Part shown: positions 45,712 to 53,930 of the stretch, in pieces
How positions within the stretch are numbered: position 1 is the stretch's first letter
Layout of the letters: every line of letters starts with the position of its first letter
Assembly: GCA_963700305.1 (NCBI GenBank)
Contig: CAVOXB010000011.1
Span: 372,001 to 436,000, forward strand
Direction of reading: 5' to 3'
Length of the DNA: 64,000 nucleotides
Source of the DNA: Desulfomonile sp963700305
GTDB lineage: Bacteria; Desulfobacterota; Desulfomonilia; Desulfomonilales; Desulfomonilaceae
The notes under the pieces: model-generated
Database searches by the model: none
What the model saw: the letters and a program-made list of their open reading frames with translations, nothing else
Told to the model about the DNA's origin: nothing
Program-made: the position numbers and the translations under genes

Positions 45712-45793
45712 AATTTGTCTCCAAAGAGTCCCGAACGATAGCGGAATCTGCTTTCCACAATTTTCGTCAACGCGGACTGGCAATTGGTTTCGT

Positions 45794-46825
45794 TTAAGAT
45801 GGCGAGGGCCGCAAAGGAGAAATAATCATTTTGTCACCGAGTCCCAAATCCATCGCCTCAGCGACCCGGGAATTGACGCGAATCCCGTCAATCGGTGTCT
45901 CGTCCACTGCCCCCATACAAGCCCGGAAATTCTCGCCTGTGCCGCGAGCAATTACGAACTGTGGAGACTCTATTGTGTCGGTTGTGATCTGATTCACCGT
46001 GCTGAACCGGCTTTCTCTGGCGGTTCTTATGTGACGCAAAGGACATTCCACAATTGGCCCGGCCTCAAATATGTCCACCATGCCACTGTACACGAATCCT
46101 TCTTCTTCAAGCATTTTGAGCGCCGGCTTCGCCTGTTCGTGCGGCTTCCCAATGATTTCGCGCGCGTCCGAATTCAAAAGAGGAACATAAATTGGACAAG
46201 TAGGCATAAGGTCCGCTATGAACCTTTTATTTGCAACGCTCAACAGATCAGCCTTTGAATAGTCCATGTCGAAGAAATGGCGGCCCAGTGCTTCCCAGAA
46301 AGGCGAATGACCACTATCGTCCACCACGCCTCTTATTTCAGCTATTACTGTGGGCTCGAAGCGCTTTGGATCTAGAGCCATGAAAACAAATCTGAATAGT
46401 GACAGCAATCGGCCTGCTCCGTGTTTCCTATACTCCGGCGCGAGGAAAATGCCGCCTATTTCCGTAGGACCGCTATGCTCCGCCACCAGCATGAGCGATT
46501 GAATCTCCTTGCGAACATTCAAGCTTTTCGATTCGTGCACACAAGTCTGTATTTTGTAAGCGTAAAAAGGCTCGAACCCACCCACTTTGGACACTATGTT
46601 GCTTGTTCCTGCCACAACACCCGTTTCCAAGTCTTCCAGGACAAAAATATATAGCTCGCCTCTGGGCTTTTCAGTGGGTTTAGTGAAGCTGTGCACCGAC
46701 TCCAATATCCTGCTCTGGAGCACCTTCCTGTCTTTAGGCAGAGAAGTCAGACCAAATCCCGCCAAATTAGCCAATTCATAAAGCCGATCCAAATCCTTCA
46801 TTTCAACCGGCCTGGCAACTAGCAT
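45794..46825 (-). CDS. astA: Arginine N-succinyltransferase
   Basis: About 343 residues from ATG 46825 (MLVARPVEMKDLDRL). It matches the AstA family: GLTSLPKDRKVLQ near the start, GTSNIVSKVGGFEPFYAYKI in the middle, and EIGGIFLAPEYRKHGAGRLLS at the acyl-CoA site. It succinylates arginine, or possibly ornithine, as the first step of the AST pathway. The gene precedes astD by about 80 bases on the same strand, forming a two-gene unit. Confidence 0.9.
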   Translation of the reverse strand: MLVARPVEMKDLDRLYELANLAGFGLTSLPKDRKVLQSRILESVHSFTKPTEKPRGELYIFVLEDLETGVVAGTSNIVSKVGGFEPFYAYKIQTCVHESKSLNVRKEIQSLMLVAEHSGPTEIGGIFLAPEYRKHGAGRLLSLFRFVFMALDPKRFEPTVIAEIRGVVDDSGHSPFWEALGRHFFDMDYSKADLLSVANKRFIADLMPTCPIYVPLLNSDAREIIGKPHEQAKPALKMLEEEGFVYSGMVDIFEAGPIVECPLRHIRTARESRFSTVNQITTDTIESPQFVIARGTGENFRACMGAVDETPIDGIRVNSRVAEAMDLGLGDKMIISPLRPSPS

Positions 46826-46949
46826 TGCATTTCCCCTACGAGAAGATTGGAAAACCTGAATAAAAGCTAACTCATTATTCACAGACTGGAACAGGTTTCA
46901 AAGATATACATAAATAAAACTTCGTCGTGCCATCAACTCAAACATCGTG

Positions 46950-47741
46950 CTAATTCTTAATTCTTGTTTTCTTAGTCTTGGGAAGTGTTTTCTTCCGATC
47001 CACGTGTAAAGGTGCTGCCGGACCTGAAAGCAAGCGCTTCCTCACGCGAATATTGAGCATTTCAACGCCCACCGCAAAAGCCATTGCAAAGTATATGTAG
47101 CCCTTTGGAACATGATGCCCAAAACCGTCGGCAATTAACACCACTCCCACTACTACCAAGAACGACAGAGCAAGCATCTTGATTGTGGGATGCGAGGAGA
47201 CAAACTCCCCAATTGAGGATGCAAAAACCATCATGAGTGCGACCGAGGCAATTACTGCTGCAATCATCACAGCGACTTTGTCAACCATCCCTACTGCCGT
47301 AATGATTGAGTCCAGAGAAAAGATGACATCCACAATCATTATCTGAATAATGACCTGCCGGAAACCGACAACAATAGCTTTTGGTGCGCCTGCTATGTCT
47401 GCCTCCAGTAGATGATGAATTTCCTTGGTGCTCTTCCAAAGCAAGAACAATCCTCCAGCAATGAGGATCAAATCTCGTCCTGAGATCTCCTGGCGCAATA
47501 TGGTAAATAATGGAGCGGTCAACCCGATGAGCCAGGATAGCATTGATAATAGGCTGATCCGCATAAACATGGCAAAGAAGAGCCCGACACGTCGAGCCAG
47601 TTCCCGTCTCTTGGCAGGAAGTCTGTCTACGAGTATCGAAATGAATATGACATTGTCAATGCCAAGAACCAGCTCCAGCGCAGTCAAAGTAACGAATGCT
47701 ATCCATGCATCCGGGCTTGTCAACAATGCCAGCATATTCAA
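46950..47741 (-). CDS. TerC-family integral membrane protein
   Basis: 263 residues with seven or more membrane segments and the family motif LELVLGIDNVIF near the start plus the matching VDVIFSLDSIITAVGM later. TerC-family proteins are implicated in metal (manganese) efflux and in metalation of exported enzymes; the specific ion here is unknown. It lies alone, transcribed away from the histidine kinase gene. Confidence 0.9.
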   Translation of the reverse strand: MNMLALLTSPDAWIAFVTLTALELVLGIDNVIFISILVDRLPAKRRELARRVGLFFAMFMRISLLSMLSWLIGLTAPLFTILRQEISGRDLILIAGGLFLLWKSTKEIHHLLEADIAGAPKAIVVGFRQVIIQIMIVDVIFSLDSIITAVGMVDKVAVMIAAVIASVALMMVFASSIGEFVSSHPTIKMLALSFLVVVGVVLIADGFGHHVPKGYIYFAMAFAVGVEMLNIRVRKRLLSGPAAPLHVDRKKTLPKTKKTRIKN

Positions 47742-47961
47742 ACCTCTTCTCTAAATGGACGGCGGTTGTGCCCGATAGTCCAGGATCCTGACCGATAGAG
47801 CCCACTGCAAAAAGGTCCCGTTTTTTTAGTTCAAATAAAAAATATCCGAAGTTCCTGATTCCCGCAAGGTTGTTCACGAGGACAGCGTGCTTGCCTTTAC
47901 GGAAACCCTGCAGAGAAAATACGAGTTTTGTGAGCTGAACGACATTTTTTATAAGGCTCAT
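47656..47961 (-). CDS. Doubtful small gene overlapping the start of the TerC gene
   Basis: An open frame of about 101 residues from ATG 47961, seven bases after GGAG, with a plausible N-terminal half (MSLIKNVVQLTKLVF...). It runs into the TerC coding region in another frame for its last 86 bases, where the text looks non-coding. It may be a short real protein with a wrong tail, or chance. No family recognised. Confidence 0.25.
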   Translation of the reverse strand: MSLIKNVVQLTKLVFSLQGFRKGKHAVLVNNLAGIRNFGYFLFELKKRDLFAVGSIGQDPGLSGTTAVHLEKRFEYAGIVDKPGCMDSIRYFDCAGAGSWH

Positions 47962-48326
47962 TACACGCTCCAATCAATGAGTTCGACCATAGGCCGTCTC
48001 GATTTGCCATATTGTCACACTATGTTCACCGTTTCATCTGATTAAATTCTACAAATGGCCTTTGGCGTTGCCTGACGCAATTTCATTTTAGGTTATCTGT
48101 CGGTTATGAAAAGTATCGACATCGCAATATCTTAAGCTGCGGTGCAAAAGTAAGGATTGTTAAACTCCTGTTTGGAAAAATTATCCGAACGTATTTTGCA
48201 GGAGAAGTTGACTAAGGGAAGTAAATTAAAGTATGGTGTTATCTGGTAAAAGAGTTAACCTTAAACGGCTTGCCGATTAGTAGTGTTTTCGGGACCATCA
48301 CTATCGTGCCGGGGGGATTCGGATGG
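47962..48326. other. Divergent intergenic region upstream of the histidine kinase gene
   Basis: About 365 bases before the histidine kinase start. AT-rich stretches near 48030-48060 and 48155-48245 could hold promoters for both directions, but I see no motif strong enough to name. Confidence 0.4.
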
Positions 48327-50079
48327 ATGTCAAAAACCCTGGAAAAGACCCAATTAGATATTGCGAAGATCATCACGCAAACGATGAGACGTCGTTTCGC
48401 GGCCCAGGTTAAGCACCTTTACTCGCAAGGTATAGCGGGAATAAGAGGATCGTTTGTGGCCGCGATTATTATGACCATATTTTTATGGAATTATGTATCA
48501 CACTCTTGTCTTATGATCTGGTTCGTGTGCTATGCGATTGCGTGCGGGATCGGCGAAGTTCTTTTCAGAGCGATTCAAAAAAACCCTTCGGTTGAACAGA
48601 CTGCAAATGACTGGGCTAGAAGGTTCTCCGCTCTTTCCATCGTTGGTGGTATCCTTTGGGGAAGCACTCCTATTCTATTATTTCCTACAGAATCGATTTC
48701 ACATCAAGCATTGCTCACATTTGTTCTTGGCGGCATGAGCGTAGGCATAACCATTTCTCATGGTGCAATGAGGGCCGCTCATTTGCCCTTCATTCTACGC
48801 GGTGTACATTCCGCTTATCGGCAGGTATTTCTACGCTGGCGAGGAAAGTCAGCTGATAATGGGTGTATTGTTGTGCGTTTTCATGATTTATCTTATTGGC
48901 GCAGCGAATCGCATGCAGAAAACAATTACCGAATCGTTGAATCTGAGATTTCAGAAGGAAAAACTGATTGAAATACTGATCAGGGAAAAATCACAAACTG
49001 ACAAATTGAACGATACATTGGCTGTGGAAGTGAACGAGCGAAGAGAGGCTGAACGGGCTTTGCGGGAAAGCGAAGCAATATTCCATCAAATGTTCGAAAT
49101 GTCGCCTCATCCTATGGTAATCTATGATTCTAATACAATTTTGTCGGCGAACCCTTCCTCTGCGAGATTATATCGCTCATCCAGCTCCAATGACTTAGTA
49201 GGAAGATGCATATGGGACCTTATTCATCCGGATTCTCTTGTCGAATCGCGAGAAAAGATGGATCAAATGGTCGAGAATAGGGAAGCTGTTCAAATAGCCG
49301 AACTGAAGCTCTTTGCCAAGGACAGCACTGTGCTTGATGTGGAGATTGTCTCCCTTCCTATTGTTTATGAGGGGCTTCCCTGCGTGCTTACTATAGGCCG
49401 CGACATCACAGAGGCAAAGAGGGCCGAAGAAAGACTTATTGCCTCCCTTCAAGAGAAAGAGATTCTCCTGCGAGAGATTCATCATAGGGTCAAGAATAAC
49501 ATCCAGGTCATTTCCAGTCTTCTGAGGCTTCAATCCAGATACACCGGGAATCAATCACTTGAAGATGTTTTTTCTGAAAGCCAAAACCGTCTTATGACAA
49601 TGGCCCTTATTCATGAAAAGCTATATGAATCCAAAGACCTGACTAGAATTGACTTCCAAGCTTACATTGACTCCCTGACATGGCACCTCTTCCAGGTATT
49701 CGGGATCTCAAAAAACCAAATAACCTTTTTGAAAAACACTGAACGAGTTCTGCTTCCCCTGGACATCGCCATCCCCTGTGGCCTCCTGATAAACGAAATA
49801 CTTTCCAACAGCCTTAAACACGCTTTCCCGGAAGGGTCAAAAGGTCTTATCGAACTGTCGCTCGTGTCGCTAAATGGAGCAGCCGAGTTAACTATCAGCG
49901 ACAATGGAATAGGACTACCCTGGCCGATTGAGTCCAAAGATTTTCAATCGTTAGGTATGCATCTAATCCAAACCTTGGTAAGACAGCTCAAAGGCCATGT
50001 GACTGTCCGGACATCCGGTGGGACTTCATTTCACATTAAATTCCCCTGTAACGGCAAGAATGGCAGCAATAGTTCATGA
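48327..50079 (+). pseudogene. Membrane sensor histidine kinase (PAS, HisKA_2 type), interrupted by a frameshift
   Basis: Two frames (48270-48971 and 48802-50079) join into one protein of about 583 residues if one base is removed near 48790-48800; the text then runs LPF...VYIPLIGRYFYAGEESQLIMG. From ATG 48327 the length of 1753 bases is one above a multiple of three. Layout: about five to seven membrane helices (residues 30-215), a coiled coil, a PAS domain, a HisKA_2 phosphoacceptor with His in REIHHRVKNN and an HATPase_c domain (NEILSNSLKHAF, DNGIG). It autophosphorylates and passes phosphate to a response regulator, which is not in the window. The signal is unknown. Confidence 0.75.
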
Positions 50080-50290
50080 TTTTCGCCGAGTGACTATGTG
50101 ACATGATGGGATTCTCCTCAAGTTAAGGTATTGTGGGGCGGGAGGGCTTTTGTGCCAAAAGAGCCCGAGTAAACTTTTCTGAAAGCCCTTAGGTGATGCA
50201 ACTATAGGGCCGACATCTTTTCTTACTGAATTCGCCGGTGTAATATAGATGTAACCCTCAGTTGACCCGCAGAGGATTGCAGATGGACCC

Positions 50291-50425
50291 ATGCATTTTG
50301 GCTCAGTTGACGTGGTGAACATCAACATGATCGAACTGGACCTGGATTCGATTTTCGACCAGCAGACAAGCAACAGGATCCTGAGAGAGAATAATTATGT
50401 TTTCGCAATTATCGGAAATGCTTGA
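50291..50425 (+). CDS. Possible short leader ORF overlapping the sigma-54 activator start
   Basis: A 44-residue frame from ATG 50291 ends with TGA at 50423-50425, overlapping the start of the activator gene at 50397 in another frame. The text (MHFGSVDVVNINMIELDLDS...) is acidic and plausible. Such an overlap could couple translation, but it may be chance. Confidence 0.25.
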   Translation: MHFGSVDVVNINMIELDLDSIFDQQTSNRILRENNYVFAIIGNA

Positions 50426-52079
50426 AGAGGGAATCCTTGTCGTAATGGACCGAGTTGTTCTTCAGGCTAATCAAGCATTAATGGACCTTCTCGGATACGA
50501 GTCTCACGAATTTGTCGGACGCAAAATAGATGATATGTCTGGAGGTTTGGAGCTGGCTTCGTTTCTTGATGATGTCACCAAGCAAGCTGAGAAATTTTCA
50601 GAAACAATCATATTCAAGAAGGACGGAAGACCTGTTCGGCTAAGAGTCCGAGCGGAAACCATGCCGCTCAACGGAACTACGGCAATTATGGCCGTGATCA
50701 CTGAAAGGGCAATGAGCGACCCGGCCCAGTGGTCAAGTGGCAGAATCCGCGTGGAATGCTTCCGGTCAATCTTCGCAGCCGCGCCAGACGCAATCTTCGT
50801 CAAAGATCGAGACCTGCGGTTTGTAGACGTGAATCCCGCTATGGAGAAGGTCCTTGGGCTACCCGCGAATCAAATACTCGGTAAAAAAGCGGAGGACGTT
50901 TTTGGTCGAGAGGCCGGCGAACGCATCACTGGATGGGACTTCCAGGTGCTCCAAGGGGAGACCATAGAAAAGGAGCATACAGTCCATGTTGCTGGTGAAC
51001 GGCTGACTTTTCTCGACGTTCGCATGCCGCTGCGAACCAGCGCGGGCAAAATTATAGGGATCTGCGGTATATCTCGAGATATCACGGAACGTAAGAGATT
51101 CACACCGGAAGAGCCACAGCCGCCTCAAGCGTATCCATCCAGACCAATGAATGAAATTATGGGGCTCGCCGCCCAGGCCGCGGCAAACGACAGCATAGTG
51201 CTGTTGCAAGGAGAAAGTGGAAGTGGAAAAGACTACTTGGCCCGATGGATACACGATCACTCCCCACGCGCATTCGGACCTTTTCTGACAATAAATTGCG
51301 CAACAGTGCCGCAAGATCTAGCAGAATCTGAGCTTTTCGGACATGAATCAGGCGCTTTCACCGGTGCAAAGAATCGCAAGAGGGGGCTCCTGGAATTGGC
51401 GGAAGGGGGGACTCTGCTGCTGAACGAGATAGGAGAACTATCACCGGCCCTTCAGTCAAAGCTTCTGGTTTTTCTTGATTCGAGATCCTTTCTTCGTCTG
51501 GGCGGCGAAAAAAGCGTTCATGTCGATGCCAGAATACTCGCAGCAACTCACAGAGATCTCAAAGAAGAAGTTGCCGCAGGTCGTTTCTTGGAGGCGCTGT
51601 TCTACAGATTAAACGTGTTTTCAATTTGCATGCCGCCATTGAGACAGCGAGTCGAGGACATTCCCACACTGGCCCGTGAAATTGTGGCCAAAATTGCCGA
51701 AGATATGAACCTGCCCCAGATTCCGACCCTTACCAATTCATCGATTAGGAAGCTGGAGACATATCAATGGCCGGGAAATATCAGGGAACTCAGGAACGTC
51801 CTCGAAAGAGGAGTAATACTGTGGAAACGCGGACGCCTAGACGTCTCGGTGCCTTCCAGAGACGTTGAAATTGATTTCCTTCCATTGAAACTCTCGTTTC
51901 CTCTCGGCCGTACACTTCGGAGCCTTATGGAAGAAGCCGCGACATCAATTTGTCGGGAGGCGGTCAGGCGGAGCGGGGGAAACAAGAAAGCTGCAGCCAG
52001 ACTCTTGGGAGTATCCAGGGATTCGCTGTATCGGTATCTAAAAGCAACGCCAGTTGCGCATTCTTTTGATGAAGATTAG
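50397..52079 (+). CDS. Sigma-54-dependent transcriptional activator with PAS domains
   Basis: 560 residues: two PAS domains (about 10-110 and 125-235), an AAA+ domain (about 245-470) with Walker A GESGSGKD, the sigma-54 contact loop GAFTGA, and a Fis-type helix-turn-helix at the end (NKKAAARLLGVSRDSLYRYL). In Walker B the usual Asp is Asn343 (LLLNEIGE), which may alter ATP hydrolysis. A good sigma-54 promoter lies 520 bases downstream of its stop, ahead of the symporter genes, which are the likely target. The signal is read by PAS domains and is unknown. Confidence 0.9.
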   Translation: MFSQLSEMLEEGILVVMDRVVLQANQALMDLLGYESHEFVGRKIDDMSGGLELASFLDDVTKQAEKFSETIIFKKDGRPVRLRVRAETMPLNGTTAIMAVITERAMSDPAQWSSGRIRVECFRSIFAAAPDAIFVKDRDLRFVDVNPAMEKVLGLPANQILGKKAEDVFGREAGERITGWDFQVLQGETIEKEHTVHVAGERLTFLDVRMPLRTSAGKIIGICGISRDITERKRFTPEEPQPPQAYPSRPMNEIMGLAAQAAANDSIVLLQGESGSGKDYLARWIHDHSPRAFGPFLTINCATVPQDLAESELFGHESGAFTGAKNRKRGLLELAEGGTLLLNEIGELSPALQSKLLVFLDSRSFLRLGGEKSVHVDARILAATHRDLKEEVAAGRFLEALFYRLNVFSICMPPLRQRVEDIPTLAREIVAKIAEDMNLPQIPTLTNSSIRKLETYQWPGNIRELRNVLERGVILWKRGRLDVSVPSRDVEIDFLPLKLSFPLGRTLRSLMEEAATSICREAVRRSGGNKKAAARLLGVSRDSLYRYLKATPVAHSFDED

Positions 52080-52601
52080 CCGGACGGGCCGCAATTTTTA
52101 CTGCTATATTCTAGCTAGTTACGACTAATGAGGCTGGAACACCCAAGGATTTGGCAAATGTGTCAGATGGGTCTGACACCATGGTTGGCATCTTATTGCG
52201 ATTCTGAAAAATAATATTTGGTTGGCGATAGAATCAGAAGTGTGAAATTGAGGCATCGCGGCCATCTGCGAAGGTAGGGTGTTGCGAAGCGCGAACTTGA
52301 TGCCTGTGTTCATCCTGGTGAACTAATGGGCGCCCTGCGACTCCGACGGATTTCGCTCTTCGCTATGACACCTTGATATAGGCTATTCCAAGGGTTCCAT
52401 CTCAATATACCCGGCTAAGTCGGACGAAATTTTTGGGAACTAAGACAAATGTAGAGGGGAATCTCTCCACCAAAATATGTCCGACCAGTCTTACATTCCG
52501 GCATTCGCGCATCCGGGGCGTCTCAACCCCCGTTAGGCCGATAAAATAATATGGAAGTTATTTCAGCTGGTTATTGAGCCAAGCTTAATAATAAGTCACT
52601 G

Positions 52602-52617
52602 TGGCACGAGAAATGCA
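52602..52617 (+). promoter_or_regulatory. Predicted sigma-54 promoter
   Basis: TGGCACG-agaa-ATGCA: the GG at -24 and GC at -12 are separated by the canonical ten bases. It lies 520 bases after a sigma-54 activator gene and points toward the symporter genes. An imperfect dyad (AAGCTTGTAT...ATACAGGCTT) spans the presumed start site near 52628. Confidence 0.7.
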
Positions 52618-52800
52618 AGCTTGTATGGACGATACAGGCTTGAGCGCGGACGGTAAGTTATTTTACAAGGCCTGTAAGTAAGTTCCGAACGTGAGTTCGG
52701 TAATGGCGTGTGGCTTTTCTTTCTCTGTTTGGTGTCAGCGTGCTCCGGGACCAGGGGAGTTCGACACCGACTAAATGGAGTAAGTCCCAGGTGGTTCGGC

Positions 52801-52827
52801 GAAATTTCGAGAACCGCTCGAAATTTC
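52801..52827. other. Strong hairpin in the leader region
   Basis: GAAATTTCGAG and CTCGAAATTTC form a perfect 11-base stem around a five-base loop (AACCG). There is no U-run after it, so it is not a classical terminator. It could be a protein-binding site for the activator, an RNA structural element or a processing signal. Confidence 0.55.
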
Positions 52828-53303
52828 TTGTACGAGTGTGCAAGAAGGGACAGCGTGTGACCCATTGGGGAGGGCCAGGCTGGGCTGGACCTGCGCTTAC
52901 GGGTTTTTTCGTAAACCATTCCCTCTGGATTTTTGGAAGTTAGAGAAATCATTATCGTTATCTAGACCTTCTCGATTATTCGCGTGTACAAAAGCCATCA
53001 GGCATTTTGCCCAACATTTCAAACAGGGCGCACAGCCTCCCCTCTCGCCATATCGCAGGCGAGCATGCATGATGGTAGTCGCCTTCTTTGTGATCCCTTC
53101 GCCAAACTCTACCGACTCAGTTACACAAGATGCCCGACGTTGCTCTCAGGTTGTCTCTCAGGAACACGGTGGCCTTCTTATTATCGAAATAGTGCAGACT
53201 TCAAGAGCTCGGCACTCCAAATCAGAATCACCGGAAATCCCAGGGAGAATTGTCTTTTTCGTAACGGCCGTCGGGCGCTCCCCTCCTGCGTGAACCCGCC
53301 ATA

Positions 53304-53325
53304 GGGTGAAGTCATGTCTTCACCC
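53304..53325. other. Hairpin before the symporter operon
   Basis: GGGTGAAG and CTTCACCC form a perfect eight-base stem with a six-base loop, about 245 bases upstream of the DUF485 gene. No U-run follows directly. Possible operator or RNA structure. Confidence 0.4.
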
Positions 53326-53568
53326 CTGAAAAGCTTTATCAGCAGACGATCTGCCTTTCACAGAGGCGACTTGTAAGTGAGTCTCCGTGCGGTCAAGGCA
53401 GCGCCTGATTTCATGCGTTGTTCCGGATCAGACCCGCTTGGTCCAGGTACTGGAGGAAATCCGAAACGCCGTATCAGATGAAGCTATTTTCGAGGAGTCA
53501 ATTAATGTACAAGCATCTTCGAGGGGAACTTTCGCGATTCTCCTCCACGATTACAAGGAGGATTCAAA

Positions 53569-53916
53569 TTGGCTAATCAGGTTGGCAAAGGCCAAAAAAC
53601 TGATGTTTCGCAGCAGACGGATTGGGCGGCTATAGCGAGCAATCCGAAATTTAGAGAAATTCACCGCAGAAAAACTGCGTTTCTTTTCGGATGGTGGATA
53701 TTTTCGTCAGTTTACTATTTCCTTCTACCTATTGGTGCTGGAGCAGCGCCTGGGCTATTTAGCGTTAAGGTCATCGGAAACATCAACTTTGGGTATCTGT
53801 TTGCCCTCTCCCAATTCTTCGTATCCTGGGGCATAGCCATGTACTATGCGTCTTGGGCAACTAGAGTTTCCGACCGACTCACCACTGAATTGCTCGATGA
53901 GCTGAAAATCAGATAA
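53569..53916 (+). CDS. DUF485-family small membrane subunit
   Basis: About 115 residues beginning at TTG 53569, which stands six bases after AAGGAGG. Pattern of the DUF485 (YjcH-like) family: SNPKFREIHRRKTAF, then two membrane segments with GNINFGYLFALSQFFVSW between. DUF485 proteins are encoded directly before acetate-type sodium symporters and are thought to be accessory. The next gene starts 14 bases downstream. Confidence 0.88.
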   Translation: MANQVGKGQKTDVSQQTDWAAIASNPKFREIHRRKTAFLFGWWIFSSVYYFLLPIGAGAAPGLFSVKVIGNINFGYLFALSQFFVSWGIAMYYASWATRVSDRLTTELLDELKIR

Positions 53917-53930
53917 GGAGGGAATAGCAG

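Larger units (their letters stand above)
52080..53568. other. Long non-coding region with a sigma-54 promoter and hairpins
   Basis: About 1.49 kb with no coding frame that looks real. It holds a sigma-54-type promoter at 52602-52617, a hairpin CCGAAC-gtga-GTTCGG near 52687-52702, a strong hairpin at 52801-52827 and another at 53304-53325. It may be a long 5' leader of the symporter operon, an sRNA gene, or the remnant of a lost gene. Confidence 0.6.

Noticed and set aside
50074..50373. A 99-residue frame on the minus strand between the histidine kinase and activator genes
   Set aside because: No ribosome-binding site or family pattern, and it runs against two plus-strand genes; probably chance.
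52596..53304. Several short frames (up to about 150 residues) in the long non-coding region
   Set aside because: They overlap each other on both strands, lack ribosome-binding sites and resemble no protein family.
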